Assembly: GCF_010671925.1 (NCBI RefSeq)
Contig: NZ_JAAHIH010000004.1
Coordinates: 549,501 to 613,500, forward strand
DNA: 64,000 bases
Direction: 5' to 3'
Source of the DNA: Moorena sp. SIOASIH
Lineage (GTDB): Bacteria; Cyanobacteriota; Cyanobacteriia; Cyanobacteriales; Coleofasciculaceae
Shown: positions 9,294 through 19,305 of the stretch, piece by piece
How the letters are laid out: each line of letters starts with the position of its first letter
Numbering within the stretch: the stretch's first letter is position 1
Notes under the pieces: generated by a model
What the model saw: the letters and a program-made list of their open reading frames with translations, nothing else
Told to the model about the DNA's origin: nothing
Databases searched by the model: none
Made by a program: the position numbers and the translations under genes

Positions 9294-10688
9294 ATGGTGA
9301 TTAGCAAGATAGCAAAATACGGCAAGTTAGTCTTTTTACTAGGGATATTCACCACTGTTGCTTGTCATACTATGACAACAGCTCAAACCTCTAACGTGAC
9401 TACGGTTTATCAAGGAAGTGATGAACACTTTTCCAATCCAGAACGAGGCTTTTTTATGCCTTTTACTCCTCTGGACAATACATCAAATTATTCCTTACAG
9501 CTGTCTGATCTACAAGAGGTTAGGAATAACCAGATGACCTTAGTACGTAAGGTTTACGTAATTTCAGAATTTAGAAATAAACCGTTATCAGAGTCTTTTC
9601 TACAAACCCTATCCCAGGATTTGAATACTGCTCGACAAGCTGGGGTTAAATTAATCCTACGGTTTGCCTATAATTGGGTAGGAGGTGGTGAAGATTCATC
9701 CCGCGATCGCATACTCTCTCATCTGGATGATCTGCAACCGATATTAGCATCAAACTACGATGTTATCGCCTACATGGAAGCAGGTTTTATTGGTTACTGG
9801 GGAGAATGGCATAGTTCTTACTATGGTTTAGATAGCAACAATGAAGATAGAAAAGCTATTTTGTTTAAACTCCTGTCGGTGCTACCCAGTGAACGGATGG
9901 TTGCTCTACGATACCCCAATCATAAAATGGCAATTTTTGATCAGGTAAATCCTCTTACCCCTAATGAAGCGTTTAATGGTACTAACCGAGGGAGAACTGG
10001 AGCTACTAATGATTGTTTCCTAGCTAGTATTGATGATTGGGGGACTTACAGCGATACGGATCGGGGGATAATAGAAGAAGAAAAAGCATTTTTAAATCTG
10101 GATAATCGGTATGTGGTACAGGGGGGAGAAACCTGCAATCCTAGTTCTTTTGACGATTGTCCCAATGCCTTAAATGAACTAGAACGAATGCGCTGGAGTG
10201 CATTAAACTACAAACCGGGTGATGCCACTGATATCATTGAAGACTGGGAAACCCAAGGGTGTTTAGAGGAAATTAAACGTCGTTTGGGCTATCGCTTCCG
10301 TCTGGTCAAGTCAGTTATTCCTACTAGGGTAAAACCCGCTCGTACATTCTCGATACAATTGGAAATTATCAATGAAGGATGGGCTAGTCCTTACAATCCT
10401 CGGCCACTGGAAATTATTCTCCGTCACCGTGTCACTCGTCGCGAATACCATTTACCTATAGACGAGGATCCTCGGATGTGGATGCCTGGTAGTACTCAGG
10501 TTATTAATGCTGTCACTCGTACTCCAGACACAATTGAAACTGGAACCTATGATGTTTTCTTAAATCTACCTGATCCAGCTCCTCAATTATATAACCGTCC
10601 AGATTATTCCATCAGACTTGCTAATCAAAATCTCTGGGAAGCCTCTACAGGCTACAATTCCCTATTGACTAGCCTTGTTGTTAATTAA
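9294..10688 (+). CDS. Secreted DUF4874/DUF4832 protein
   Basis: A 464-residue exported protein with a signal sequence at about residues 7-30. A cysteine in TTVACHTM could be a weak lipobox; alternatively cleavage follows TTAQT. The N-terminal half (NPERGFF, then LRFAYNW near 120, YMEAGFIGYWGEWHS near 160) fits DUF4874, with a glycoside-hydrolase-like barrel look. The C-terminal half (about 170-460) fits DUF4832. Function is not established; position inside the polysaccharide locus suggests work on the exported glycan. Starts about 170 bp after the dehydratase gene, same strand. Confidence 0.75.
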   Translation: MVISKIAKYGKLVFLLGIFTTVACHTMTTAQTSNVTTVYQGSDEHFSNPERGFFMPFTPLDNTSNYSLQLSDLQEVRNNQMTLVRKVYVISEFRNKPLSESFLQTLSQDLNTARQAGVKLILRFAYNWVGGGEDSSRDRILSHLDDLQPILASNYDVIAYMEAGFIGYWGEWHSSYYGLDSNNEDRKAILFKLLSVLPSERMVALRYPNHKMAIFDQVNPLTPNEAFNGTNRGRTGATNDCFLASIDDWGTYSDTDRGIIEEEKAFLNLDNRYVVQGGETCNPSSFDDCPNALNELERMRWSALNYKPGDATDIIEDWETQGCLEEIKRRLGYRFRLVKSVIPTRVKPARTFSIQLEIINEGWASPYNPRPLEIILRHRVTRREYHLPIDEDPRMWMPGSTQVINAVTRTPDTIETGTYDVFLNLPDPAPQLYNRPDYSIRLANQNLWEASTGYNSLLTSLVVN

Positions 10689-10694
10689 ACTGTA

Positions 10695-10783
10695 AGCTAA
10701 TGCGCTATGGGCATTAGCTGATAGCTGATAGCTGATAGCTGATAGCACCTCAAGTAGCGTGCGCATAGCGCATTAGGTGAATG
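10695..10783. repeat. Heptamer array plus palindromic repeat before the flippase gene
   Basis: The tgatagc heptamer occurs about four times (10718-10746), followed by a gtagcgtgcgcatagcgcat palindromic piece. A GTG at 10777 inside this repeat could be read as a start for the next gene but is repeat sequence. Confidence 0.7.
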
Positions 10784-10803
10784 CTTACCTACGGATAGAG
10801 ACT

Positions 10804-12186
10804 ATGAGAGTTTGGTCAGGGCAGAGCTTGCTTATCTACTGTAAAAAGCTAGTCAATGGCTCGACGAATAGCAAGATTTTTCGCGCAATTGTAACTGTTG
10901 GTTTGTTGACTGCTTTTGTCAAAGTTTCTTCTATTATTAAAGAATTAGTAGTTGCCTGGAGGTTTGGTACTGGGGATGAATTAGATGCATTTTTCATCGC
11001 TTTATTGGTTGTGTTTTTGATAAAAAATGTAATCGCTGAATCCCTTGATACTGCATTTATTCCTACCTATATCCGTGTACGAGATCAGGAAGGAATGGCA
11101 GCCGCTCAAAAACTGTTTTCTGGAGTAATGATCTGGGCATTAGTACTGCTGAGCTTCACTACTATAGTAATGGTAGCTACTGCTCTGGTTTATTTACCAT
11201 TGATTGCCTCTGGGTTTAACCCCGAAAAGTTAGAGTTGACCTTCCATCTACTTTGTTTAATGGCACCCGTAGTTGTCCTTACTGGGATTGCCATCATTTG
11301 GAGTGCTGTTTTGAATGCTGGGGAACGTTTTGCTCTAGCAGCTCTATGTCCAATGATGATTCCGGTGATTAGCATCCTATTGATATTAGGATTTAAGTCT
11401 TTGGGAATCTTTGCCTTAGTTGCTGGATTAATTGGTGGTACAGTTCTAGAGCTGATAATTCTGGGAATAGCACTGCATCGTCAAGGTATTTCATTACTGC
11501 CAAAATGGTATGGATTTAATGAGCCTATGCGCCAGGTAGCTAGCCAGTATTTGCCAATGATTGCTGGAGCATTATTAATCTGTAGTGCTGCTCCAATTGA
11601 TCAAGCCATGGCAGCTATGTTGTCTCCTGGTAGTGTGTCTATACTTAACTACGCCAACGGTTTAATTGCTTCTCCCATTAACCTAATGAGTATTGCGATC
11701 AGCACTGCGGTAATTCCCTATTTTTCTAAGATGGTTGCTAGTCAGGATTGGCACGGAATCCGTGGCACCCTTAGGTATTATCTGCGGCTGATATTTTTGA
11801 TTACTGTACCCCTAAGCATAATTCTAATTGTATTTTCTCATCCGATAGTTCAGGTAGTTTTTGAAAGAGGTTCATTTACCTCTGACGCTACTAATTTAGT
11901 CGCTCAATCTCAAGCACTTTATGCCTTCCAAATTCCTTTTTATATTGCTAATATCCTAGTGGTTAGGCTGGTGTCAGCTATGAGACTTAACTATATCCTG
12001 ATGTGGGTATCTGGATTTGATTTAGCCATTAATATCATCTTGAATATTATCTTTATGCAATGGCTGGGAATTAAAGGCATTGCCTTATCCACTAGTTGTG
12101 TGTATATCTTTTGTTTCTCATTTATGCTCTTATTTACCCAAAACCAAATCAAAAATAAAAACCCTGAAAAACAATTATGCGATTAA
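10804..12186 (+). CDS. MurJ/MviN-type lipid flippase (Wzx-like role)
   Basis: About 460 residues, strongly hydrophobic, with 12-14 predicted helices. MurJ-like features include ELVVAWRFGTGDELDAFF near the N-terminus and FERGSFTSDAT near residue 360. MurJ family members flip lipid II; inside an exopolysaccharide cluster such a protein probably flips the undecaprenyl-linked repeat unit (inference). I choose ATG 10804 (MRVWSGQ), because the upstream GTG at 10777 lies in a dispersed repeat. It overlaps the next gene by 10 bp, indicating translational coupling. Confidence 0.8.
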   Translation: MRVWSGQSLLIYCKKLVNGSTNSKIFRAIVTVGLLTAFVKVSSIIKELVVAWRFGTGDELDAFFIALLVVFLIKNVIAESLDTAFIPTYIRVRDQEGMAAAQKLFSGVMIWALVLLSFTTIVMVATALVYLPLIASGFNPEKLELTFHLLCLMAPVVVLTGIAIIWSAVLNAGERFALAALCPMMIPVISILLILGFKSLGIFALVAGLIGGTVLELIILGIALHRQGISLLPKWYGFNEPMRQVASQYLPMIAGALLICSAAPIDQAMAAMLSPGSVSILNYANGLIASPINLMSIAISTAVIPYFSKMVASQDWHGIRGTLRYYLRLIFLITVPLSIILIVFSHPIVQVVFERGSFTSDATNLVAQSQALYAFQIPFYIANILVVRLVSAMRLNYILMWVSGFDLAINIILNIIFMQWLGIKGIALSTSCVYIFCFSFMLLFTQNQIKNKNPEKQLCD

Positions 12187-13289
12187 CACTAGTGACGTCA
12201 TCTCTCTCCTGTGGAGGTGCTGAGCGAGCGGTAGCTTTGCTAGCAAAAGGATTCTTTAACAAGGGTTATCAAGTTGATGTGGTAACAATTGATGACACCT
12301 ATCTTGACTTTTATAAATTACCCGATGGGGTTAATCGAGTAGCCCTTAATATCGCCAAAAACTCACCAACTTTTATTCATGGCATTTGGAATAACCTCTA
12401 TCGTCTGTGGGTCTTGAGGCGAACCATTAAATCTCTCGACCCTGATGTCGTCATTTCTTTCTTAGATCAAATCAATATATTGACCCTGTTAGCTCTTTTT
12501 AAGACTAACTATCCGGTTCTGGTAAGTGAACAGAATGATCCTCGGAAAAGTTCTAGTGGTAAAGTGTGGGATAGATTGCGACATATCACCTATTCCTTTG
12601 CGGATAAAGTGGTGAGCGTAGGGGATGGAGTGAATCAGTATTTTGACTGGCTTTCCCAAACCAAACGAGCAGTAATTTATAACCCATTGGCTAGTATTAA
12701 TCCCAGACCTAGTATGGACAAATTCCTGGAAACTAAAGGAGCTGATCTAACTAAAAAATGGATAGTTGCTATCGGACGGCTTACCAATCAGAAAGGTTTT
12801 GATATTTTATTATCTGCTTTCAAAAAACATGCTGATCGGCATCCAGACTGGCAACTTATAATTTTAGGAGAAGGGGAGCTTCGTCCAGAGCTTGAAAATC
12901 TCAGAGATAAATTAGGTTTAACTAATCAGGTTCTCTTTCCTGGGGTTGTCCGTAATCCCTTTTCAGTCTTAAAACGGTCACAATTATTTGTCTTGTCTTC
13001 CCGCTTTGAAGGGTTACCAGGGGTTTTAGTTGAAGCACTCGCTTGTGGACTCCCCGTTGTTTCAACAGATTGTCCTAGTGGTCCACGAGAAGTTATTCGT
13101 GATGGGGTGAATGGAATTTTGGTACCCAGTGAAAATGGGTTAGCCTTAGCTACAGCAATGGAGCGTTTAATGTCGAATGAGGAAGAGCGGAAACGTCTAG
13201 CCTCTTATGCTCCAAAAATTACAGAACAATTTTGTTTAGGAACAATAATAGAACGCTGGGAAACCTTATTTAGTGAAGTTATAAGCTAA
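12177..13289 (+). CDS. GT4-type glycosyltransferase
   Basis: A retaining GT-B glycosyltransferase of 370 residues. The N-terminal glycine motif is SLSCGGAERAV; the donor-site EX7E motif is EGLPGVLVE near residue 281, followed by ALACGLPVVSTDCPSGPREV. IGRLTNQKGFD near 200 is typical of family 4. It resembles the GalNAc/hexose transferases of Pgl-type clusters, though sugar specificity is not readable. The start codon lies within the last codons of the flippase gene (10-bp overlap). Confidence 0.85.
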   Translation: MRLTLVTSSLSCGGAERAVALLAKGFFNKGYQVDVVTIDDTYLDFYKLPDGVNRVALNIAKNSPTFIHGIWNNLYRLWVLRRTIKSLDPDVVISFLDQINILTLLALFKTNYPVLVSEQNDPRKSSSGKVWDRLRHITYSFADKVVSVGDGVNQYFDWLSQTKRAVIYNPLASINPRPSMDKFLETKGADLTKKWIVAIGRLTNQKGFDILLSAFKKHADRHPDWQLIILGEGELRPELENLRDKLGLTNQVLFPGVVRNPFSVLKRSQLFVLSSRFEGLPGVLVEALACGLPVVSTDCPSGPREVIRDGVNGILVPSENGLALATAMERLMSNEEERKRLASYAPKITEQFCLGTIIERWETLFSEVIS

Positions 13290-13569
13290 AACACATTGAA
13301 AATGAGTTTTAGCAATGCAAAAGGTAAAATACAAAAGGTAAAAGGCAAAAGGCAAAAGGGTAATGGGCTCTATCTTTTTTATTTAATTTAACTCTATATC
13401 AAGTTAAATCTACAACAAATTAAAGCCAAAAAAAAACAGCCAAAAAAAAATCACCACTAGATTTTTGTGTTATGATGTAAATTCAATCTTGCTTACTCCC
13501 TACTCCCTACTCCCTACTCCCTACTCCCTAAAAAAATGTACCTCACCCAATTGAAAACTGCTATAAAGT
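13290..13569. repeat. Heptamer arrays between glycosyltransferase genes
   Basis: aaaaggt/aaaaggc-type units at about 13318-13358 and ctccctactccc-type heptamers (tactccc, about five) at 13494-13530. In between is an AT-rich stretch with two A-runs. No gene. Confidence 0.65.
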
Positions 13570-14679
13570 ATGATCTATAAAAGAATGATGGATACAAGGC
13601 ATATCGCTTTTTTTCTACCTGCTCTCTATGACGGTGGCGCAGAACGGGTAACGGTTAACCTGCTCAAAGGGATGTTGGAAAAAGATGTGCAGTTGGATCT
13701 AGTTCTTGCTAGTGCTGACGGACCTTATCTAAGCCAAGTCCCTAAGCAGGTGCGTCTAGTTAACTTGGCAGCCGGACGAGTTGTGAAAGCAATCCAACCC
13801 TTGTCACGTTACTTACGACAAAACAGACCTTGTGCCCTAGTGTCTCATCTAGCTCATGCTAACGTCATTGCTGTAGCAGCCAGGGAGTTAGCTCGTACCA
13901 AGACTAGATTAGTGTTGGTGGAACACAACACTTTATCAGCTTCTAAGTCTCAGTTAATGCGAGCTAAATTGGTGCCACCACTGATGAAATGGTTTTACCC
14001 TCGTGCTGATGAAATTGTCGGAGTTTCTAAAGCAGTAGCACGGGATTTGGAATGTCAACTTGGTTTTCACCAAGGAAAAGTCAGAGAAATTTACAATCCA
14101 GTGGTTAATCATCAGCTGATCGCCAAATCAAAAATGCCTGTGAGCCATCCTTGGTTTAACAAAGACGCTCCTCCTGTCTTTTTGGCTGTTGGTAGATTAT
14201 CACCTCAAAAAGATTTCTTGACTCTAATCCAAGCGTTTGCACGTTTAAGAAAAAAAATGATGGCTCGTCTGGTGATTTTAGGTGAAGGGGAATCCCGAGG
14301 CGAATTAGAGGCAACGATTAACAGGCTAGGAATTGCAGAGGATGTTTCTATGCCAGGTTTTGTCGAGAATCCTTATGCATACATGAGTAAGGCGAATGCA
14401 TTGGTTTTGTCTTCTCGCTGGGAAGGGTTACCAACTGTGTTAATTGAAGCAATGGCATGTGGTTGCCAAGTAATTGCTACAGATTGTCCTAGTGGTCCAG
14501 CGGAAATTTTATCAGCAGGACAATATGGCATTTTAGTACCAGTCGGGGATTCAGCCGCTTTATCATTAGCTATGTTACAAGTACTTAAATTTCCCTTGAT
14601 TCGGGATAAATTAATGGAGCGGGCAAGGTACTTTTCTACTGAGCGAGCAGTTTCTGAGTATTTGGCTATCTTGAACTAA
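13570..14679 (+). CDS. GT4-type glycosyltransferase
   Basis: 369 residues, GT-B fold. LYDGGAERVTVNLL near residue 17, VGRLSPQKDFLTL near 205 and the EX7E motif EGLPTVLIE near 293 mark family GT4. It resembles the 12177 gene, suggesting sequential sugar additions to one repeat unit. An in-frame ATG pair at 13585-13590 (MMDTRHIAFF) could be the real start; no clear ribosome site separates them. Confidence 0.82.
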   Translation: MIYKRMMDTRHIAFFLPALYDGGAERVTVNLLKGMLEKDVQLDLVLASADGPYLSQVPKQVRLVNLAAGRVVKAIQPLSRYLRQNRPCALVSHLAHANVIAVAARELARTKTRLVLVEHNTLSASKSQLMRAKLVPPLMKWFYPRADEIVGVSKAVARDLECQLGFHQGKVREIYNPVVNHQLIAKSKMPVSHPWFNKDAPPVFLAVGRLSPQKDFLTLIQAFARLRKKMMARLVILGEGESRGELEATINRLGIAEDVSMPGFVENPYAYMSKANALVLSSRWEGLPTVLIEAMACGCQVIATDCPSGPAEILSAGQYGILVPVGDSAALSLAMLQVLKFPLIRDKLMERARYFSTERAVSEYLAILN

Positions 14680-14941
14680 AGTCGTTAGGAAATTAAAAAT
14701 TAAAAATTAAAAATTAAAAATTAAAAATTAAAAATTAAAAATTAATTTAAATTATCATAAATACCTTGTGATTATATAGCATTCATAAATTAATTGTGAA
14801 AATTTTTTATCCGAAGTTCCCTACTCCCTACTCCCTACTCCCTACTCCCTACTCCCTACTCCCTACTCCCTAATCCCTACTCCCTAATCCCTACTCCCTA
14901 CTCCCTGTTCCCTGTTTCCTTTGCTATAGAGATAATTGACT
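14680..14941. repeat. Heptamer arrays (attaaaa and tactccc units)
   Basis: About eight attaaaa units at 14690-14745 and over a dozen tactccc-type units at 14816-14915, with a few taatccc variants. They fill the space before the polymerase gene. Confidence 0.8.
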
Positions 14942-16282
14942 ATGTTAGCCACAGCTTACTTGGGACTAATCTTATGTATGTTGCTTACAGAAATAAAACG
15001 AAAAAAAACAGGTAAGTTGGATTTCCTGACCTTGGCTAACTTGATTTTCTTTCTTGTCTATGCTTTTCCAGGATTTGTCTTATCAGCTAACCTAGAGAAT
15101 GCTAGGCATGAGTTGAACTGGGGAAATACCTTATACACTGACAACCCACAAACAGTTATTGCTATATTTGTGGGCTACTTTCTGATTGTTATTGGTTTCT
15201 ATTCTAAGTCAGCTGAAAAATTCGGTAAAACGATTACTATCAAGAGCTATAGTGACAAGGTTGTGATTGTCTTTGCTCTTTTTCTGCTTTTATTCTCTTG
15301 TCTATCTATTCAAATCTATGGCTCTCAGTATGGTGGCGTTATGGTAGCCCTTGCTAAAAGCCACCTGATTCGCTCAACCACGGTTGAAAGTGGCAACCTG
15401 GTTTTTTTTAAGAATTTTATGTTCTTTTCATTCTTTGCCTCTTATTTATTGGCAGCCCTGGTATTTTTTAGCGAACTCAAAAAAGGTAAATTCATCCTAT
15501 TTAGTTTGTTTTTGCTATCTGTAGTCGCTTCCTGGATTTCAGCAACCTTAACAGCTGGGCGTATTCCTTTTGTCAGATACATTATCGGTTTTTATTTAGT
15601 TTATGTCCTAAAAACTGGAAAATTTTCGTTGACTTTCACCCTTACTTTTGTTTGTAGTGCTGCTCTGTTTCTGATTCACGGCAAAACCCTGTTTTTTAGC
15701 TTAAGCGCTTTGCCAGATGGGTATGTTGCTGTAGTGGAACGCTTTAGACAATCTCTGGACAGTGGTGCCAATGAAAGCTTTAGCATTATCGAACTAGTAG
15801 AGAACTTTGTGTTTCCAGTTCATTCCCTAGATGCAGCTTTTAATAATCATTATCCAATGCGGCTATTTCTGGATATCTACTATGGAGTGCTTTCGTTAAT
15901 ACCGGAGCGTCTGACTAATATGGAGTTCCCAGAAACCCTATCCTTTGAGAATACAGCAAATATCATCGGCTCCAATGAGTTTGCTATCCCACCAGGTATA
16001 CTGGCCTTTGGTATCTATAGTATGTCTTGGGTCGGACTAATTATCATATCGTTGAGTTTTGGTTGGATTGGTCGTTATCTACAAACTATTTTTAATAATC
16101 AGCTACATACAATATACTGGATGCCATTTGTTTACATTTTAACAGCTGTAACCTGGATAGATTTTATTACCTTTGGTGACCCAGAAGCTTACCTAATTGG
16201 TAATTTTTGGTTTTTTGCGGCTATGGGTCTATTACTATCTTTCGTTAGCAAAGTTTATTGGAAAAAGAACTATAAACTATGA
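14942..16282 (+). CDS. Wzy-like O-antigen/oligosaccharide polymerase (multi-pass membrane protein)
   Basis: A protein of about 446 residues with 10-12 hydrophobic segments and a longer periplasmic loop near residues 265-330, the topology of oligosaccharide repeat-unit polymerases. There is no strong sequence motif, so the call rests on topology and on lying between glycosyltransferase genes. ATG 14942 (MLATAYLG) is preferred over TTG 14936 two codons earlier. It overlaps the next gene by 4 bp (ATGA). Confidence 0.65.
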   Translation: MLATAYLGLILCMLLTEIKRKKTGKLDFLTLANLIFFLVYAFPGFVLSANLENARHELNWGNTLYTDNPQTVIAIFVGYFLIVIGFYSKSAEKFGKTITIKSYSDKVVIVFALFLLLFSCLSIQIYGSQYGGVMVALAKSHLIRSTTVESGNLVFFKNFMFFSFFASYLLAALVFFSELKKGKFILFSLFLLSVVASWISATLTAGRIPFVRYIIGFYLVYVLKTGKFSLTFTLTFVCSAALFLIHGKTLFFSLSALPDGYVAVVERFRQSLDSGANESFSIIELVENFVFPVHSLDAAFNNHYPMRLFLDIYYGVLSLIPERLTNMEFPETLSFENTANIIGSNEFAIPPGILAFGIYSMSWVGLIIISLSFGWIGRYLQTIFNNQLHTIYWMPFVYILTAVTWIDFITFGDPEAYLIGNFWFFAAMGLLLSFVSKVYWKKNYKL

Positions 16283-17412
16283 AAATACTATACCTTACCA
16301 CTGGAGTCTCAATAGGAGGTGCGGAGTTGATGTTATATCATCTCCTATCCAAGATAAACCGAAACCGCTTTAGTCCAGTGGTACTGTCTCTAATGGGGCG
16401 TGATACGGTAGGCGATCGCATTGAATCTTTGGGTATACCTGTTGTTCATATGGGTCTTGAACCAGGAAAGGTTCCAACCCTAAAGGCATTCTCTAATTTA
16501 ATTAATACGGTGAATACTCTCAAGCCTGACCTAATTCAGGGGTGGATGTATCACGGGAATATAGCTGCCAAATTAGCTAGTATTTTTTATCACCATAAAA
16601 TTCCACTTTTGTGGAGCATCCATCATTCAATTTATTCCTTATCATCTGAGAATAAAATGACAGCATCCTTGATTAGAAGTGGCGCTATTATTTCTAAATT
16701 TATCCAGGGAATTTGCTTTGTATCTAATCAAAGTAAATTACAGCATGAAGCCTTGGGATATTCTTCGCAAAACAGCTGTGTAATTCCTAATGGATTTGAT
16801 ACGTCTTTATTTAAACCATCCCTGGAAGCTAGAGCAGCTGTTCGTTCTGAGTTAGGGTTGTCTGATCAATCGGTTTTAATCGGATTGATTGGTCGTTATC
16901 ATCCAATGAAGGATCACCCTAATTTTATCCGGGCTGCTTCATTGTTAGTCAAAGAATTTCCTGATATACATTTTATTATGGTTGGCACAGAAGTTGATCA
17001 AGATAATAATTTTTTATCTTCGTTGATTCAGGACTTAGGACTATCGAATCATTTCCACTTACTAGGAGAACGCAGTGATATTCCTCGCCTTACTGCTGCT
17101 TTAGATATTAATACTCTGGCTTCTGCCTATGGGGAAGCCTTTCCTTTAGTTATTGGAGAGGCGATGTCGAGTGGTGTTCCCTGTGTGGTCACAGATGTCG
17201 GTGATTCAGCCTGGATTGTGGGTAATACCGGACGAGTGGTACCCCCAAGAAACTCAGAAGCATTGGCTAGGGCTTGGAAAGAGCTAATTTTGATGGGTAA
17301 TGAAGGTAGGAAAGTGTTAGGAAAAGCAGCAAGATCTAGAATTATTGATTCCTTTTCTATAAACTCAGTAGTCGCTCAATATGAGAGTTTATATAAACTT
17401 ATTTTAGCATAG
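16279..17412 (+). CDS. GT4-type glycosyltransferase
   Basis: 377 residues. SIGGAELMLYHLL near the N-terminus, GRYHPMKDHPNFI near 205 and the donor-site motif EAFPLVIGE near 285 (EX7E) identify a family 4 GT-B enzyme. Coupled to the polymerase gene by a 4-bp overlap. It probably adds a sugar to the lipid-linked intermediate; specificity unknown. Confidence 0.82.
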   Translation: MKILYLTTGVSIGGAELMLYHLLSKINRNRFSPVVLSLMGRDTVGDRIESLGIPVVHMGLEPGKVPTLKAFSNLINTVNTLKPDLIQGWMYHGNIAAKLASIFYHHKIPLLWSIHHSIYSLSSENKMTASLIRSGAIISKFIQGICFVSNQSKLQHEALGYSSQNSCVIPNGFDTSLFKPSLEARAAVRSELGLSDQSVLIGLIGRYHPMKDHPNFIRAASLLVKEFPDIHFIMVGTEVDQDNNFLSSLIQDLGLSNHFHLLGERSDIPRLTAALDINTLASAYGEAFPLVIGEAMSSGVPCVVTDVGDSAWIVGNTGRVVPPRNSEALARAWKELILMGNEGRKVLGKAARSRIIDSFSINSVVAQYESLYKLILA

Positions 17413-17504
17413 TGCTGATTGCGTCAGTCATGAATCCTGATAGCTAATTAGGGAGATTTTAATTCTTGTAAACCAAGATAACTAGTATTGAGTAATAAAT
17501 AATC

Positions 17505-18704
17505 ATGAATAGACTTTTAATCATAACTACTATTCCGGATACACTCCGTGGCTTCCTGCTTCCCTTGGCTCACCACTTCCGGTTTGAAGGCTGGCGGGTA
17601 GATGCTATGGCTCAGGGAGTTTCGGCTTGTGAGGAATGCTTGGCAGCTTTTGACCAGGTTTGGGATGTGCAGTGGTCACGCAATCCCTTGGATCCACAGA
17701 ATTTACTGTTGGCTCCGCGAACTATCCAAGAAGTAATGGCTCAAAAGAACTATGATATTGTTCATGTACATACCCCAGTAGCGGCTTTTATTACTCGTTA
17801 TGCTCTAAGGGGTTTGAGAAAGCAGGGAAAACCCAGGGTAATTTACACGGCTCATGGCTTTCACTTCTATCGTGGGGGGCAACCTTTAAAAAATGCTTTG
17901 TTCCTGACATTGGAAAAATTGGCTGGACTTTGGACTGACTATTTAGTAGTAATTAATCATGAGGATAAAGAGGCAGCTAAGCAATATAATATTGTGCCAC
18001 CAAAACAGATTCATTATATGCCAGGAATCGGTGTTGATTTGGAATACTACAATTTTGATTCGACTCCTGTAGCTGAGGTGATGGCAGTATACGAGGAGCT
18101 GGGAATAGCACCGGAAAATCCACTATTTTTGTCAGTTGCTGAGTTTATCCCTCGCAAGCATCATCAGGATATTTTAAGGGCATTTGCCTGTTTGGAGCGA
18201 CCTGATGTCCACTTGGCATTGGCAGGAGATGGAGATGAAGAGTGGACTCAACAAATGCAAGACTTGGCATCAGCTCTAGGTATTAAACCTCAGGTACATT
18301 TCCTTGGTTTCCGCCGGGATATTCCCACCCTGATACAAGCCTCAATTGCAACACTGTTGGTTTCAGAACAAGAAGGACTTCCTAGAAGTGTGATGGAGTC
18401 GTTGTGCCTGGAAACACCAGTGATTGGCACAAATATCCGTGGCACTAGGGATTTGCTGGCAGGAGACTGTGGTCTTTTGGTTGAGGTGGGGGATATCGAG
18501 GGAATCGCTCAGGCCATGACCTGGGTATTAGACCATCCTGAAGACGCCTTAGCTATGGGCAAACGTGGACGGGAGTACATGAGTGCTTATGATTTACAAA
18601 ACATTCTGGAACTCCATGAGGCTTTGTATAGTGAAGCAATAAGCGATCGCATTTTGACACCTTTAGGCACTGGACTTTGGCCTGTTTATAATGACTCTAT
18701 GTAA
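17505..18704 (+). CDS. GT4-type glycosyltransferase (EpsD-like)
   Basis: 399 residues. The N-terminal pattern (TIPDTLRGFLLPLAHHFR, DIVHVHTPVAAF, YTAHGFHFYRGG) is typical of EpsD/CapJ-like enzymes of exopolysaccharide clusters. The EX7E motif is EGLPRSVME near 290. The last 20 or so residues (ILTPLGTGLWPVYNDSM) lie beyond the domain. It starts 92 bp after the previous gene and may be co-transcribed. Confidence 0.82.
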   Translation: MNRLLIITTIPDTLRGFLLPLAHHFRFEGWRVDAMAQGVSACEECLAAFDQVWDVQWSRNPLDPQNLLLAPRTIQEVMAQKNYDIVHVHTPVAAFITRYALRGLRKQGKPRVIYTAHGFHFYRGGQPLKNALFLTLEKLAGLWTDYLVVINHEDKEAAKQYNIVPPKQIHYMPGIGVDLEYYNFDSTPVAEVMAVYEELGIAPENPLFLSVAEFIPRKHHQDILRAFACLERPDVHLALAGDGDEEWTQQMQDLASALGIKPQVHFLGFRRDIPTLIQASIATLLVSEQEGLPRSVMESLCLETPVIGTNIRGTRDLLAGDCGLLVEVGDIEGIAQAMTWVLDHPEDALAMGKRGREYMSAYDLQNILELHEALYSEAISDRILTPLGTGLWPVYNDSM

Positions 18705-19305
18705 GCAGGTGGGCTTAGTTAAAGCAATTTTTGTTGAAGGTTGTCTGTCAGAATGCAGAATGTAGAATGTAGAATGTAGAATGTAGAATGTAGAATTCGC
18801 GCATTCTACATTCTACATTCTTAATTCAAAAATGTTGTTCGCCAAAGGCGTTCGGTGTAGGGTAGGTTGAAGGTTTCGAGGTTTAAGGTTTAAGGTTTAA
18901 GGTTTCGAGGTTGAAGGTTTCGAGGTTGAAGGTTTCGAGGTTTAAGGTTTAAGGTTGAAGGTTTCGAGGTTGAAGGTTGAAGGTTGAAGGTTGAAGGTTG
19001 AAGGTTGAAGGTTTACTAGCTGCGGATCTTCGGGGGGATAATAGCAATTCTGGCCGATTACGGTTACACATCAATTTCATCTATCCATCTCCCTATCTCC
19101 AAGTGAATATCTTTGATATTAAATCATCCCACGACTTGTATGATGTGGGATTTTAAGTGTGTGCATGATTAGTCATTATTAATCACTAACACCTAATACC
19201 TAATACCTAAGACTTAATCACTAGTACTAGCCATTGTGGCCACACATCCCAGTTCAAACGTTATATTTTTTATTTAATAAGATAAAAAAATGTTTTGATT
19301 GAACC
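18705..19305. repeat. Repeat-filled intergenic region
   Basis: tagaatg heptamers at about 18752-18796 are followed by inverted cattcta units, forming a fold-back. Then come a ttcgccaaaggcg palindromic piece at 18838-18853 and a long mixed array of gaaggtt, ttaaggt and tcgaggt units at 18870-19012. A short hairpin (cccacgacttgtatgatgtggg) lies at 19129-19150. No gene seen. Confidence 0.7.
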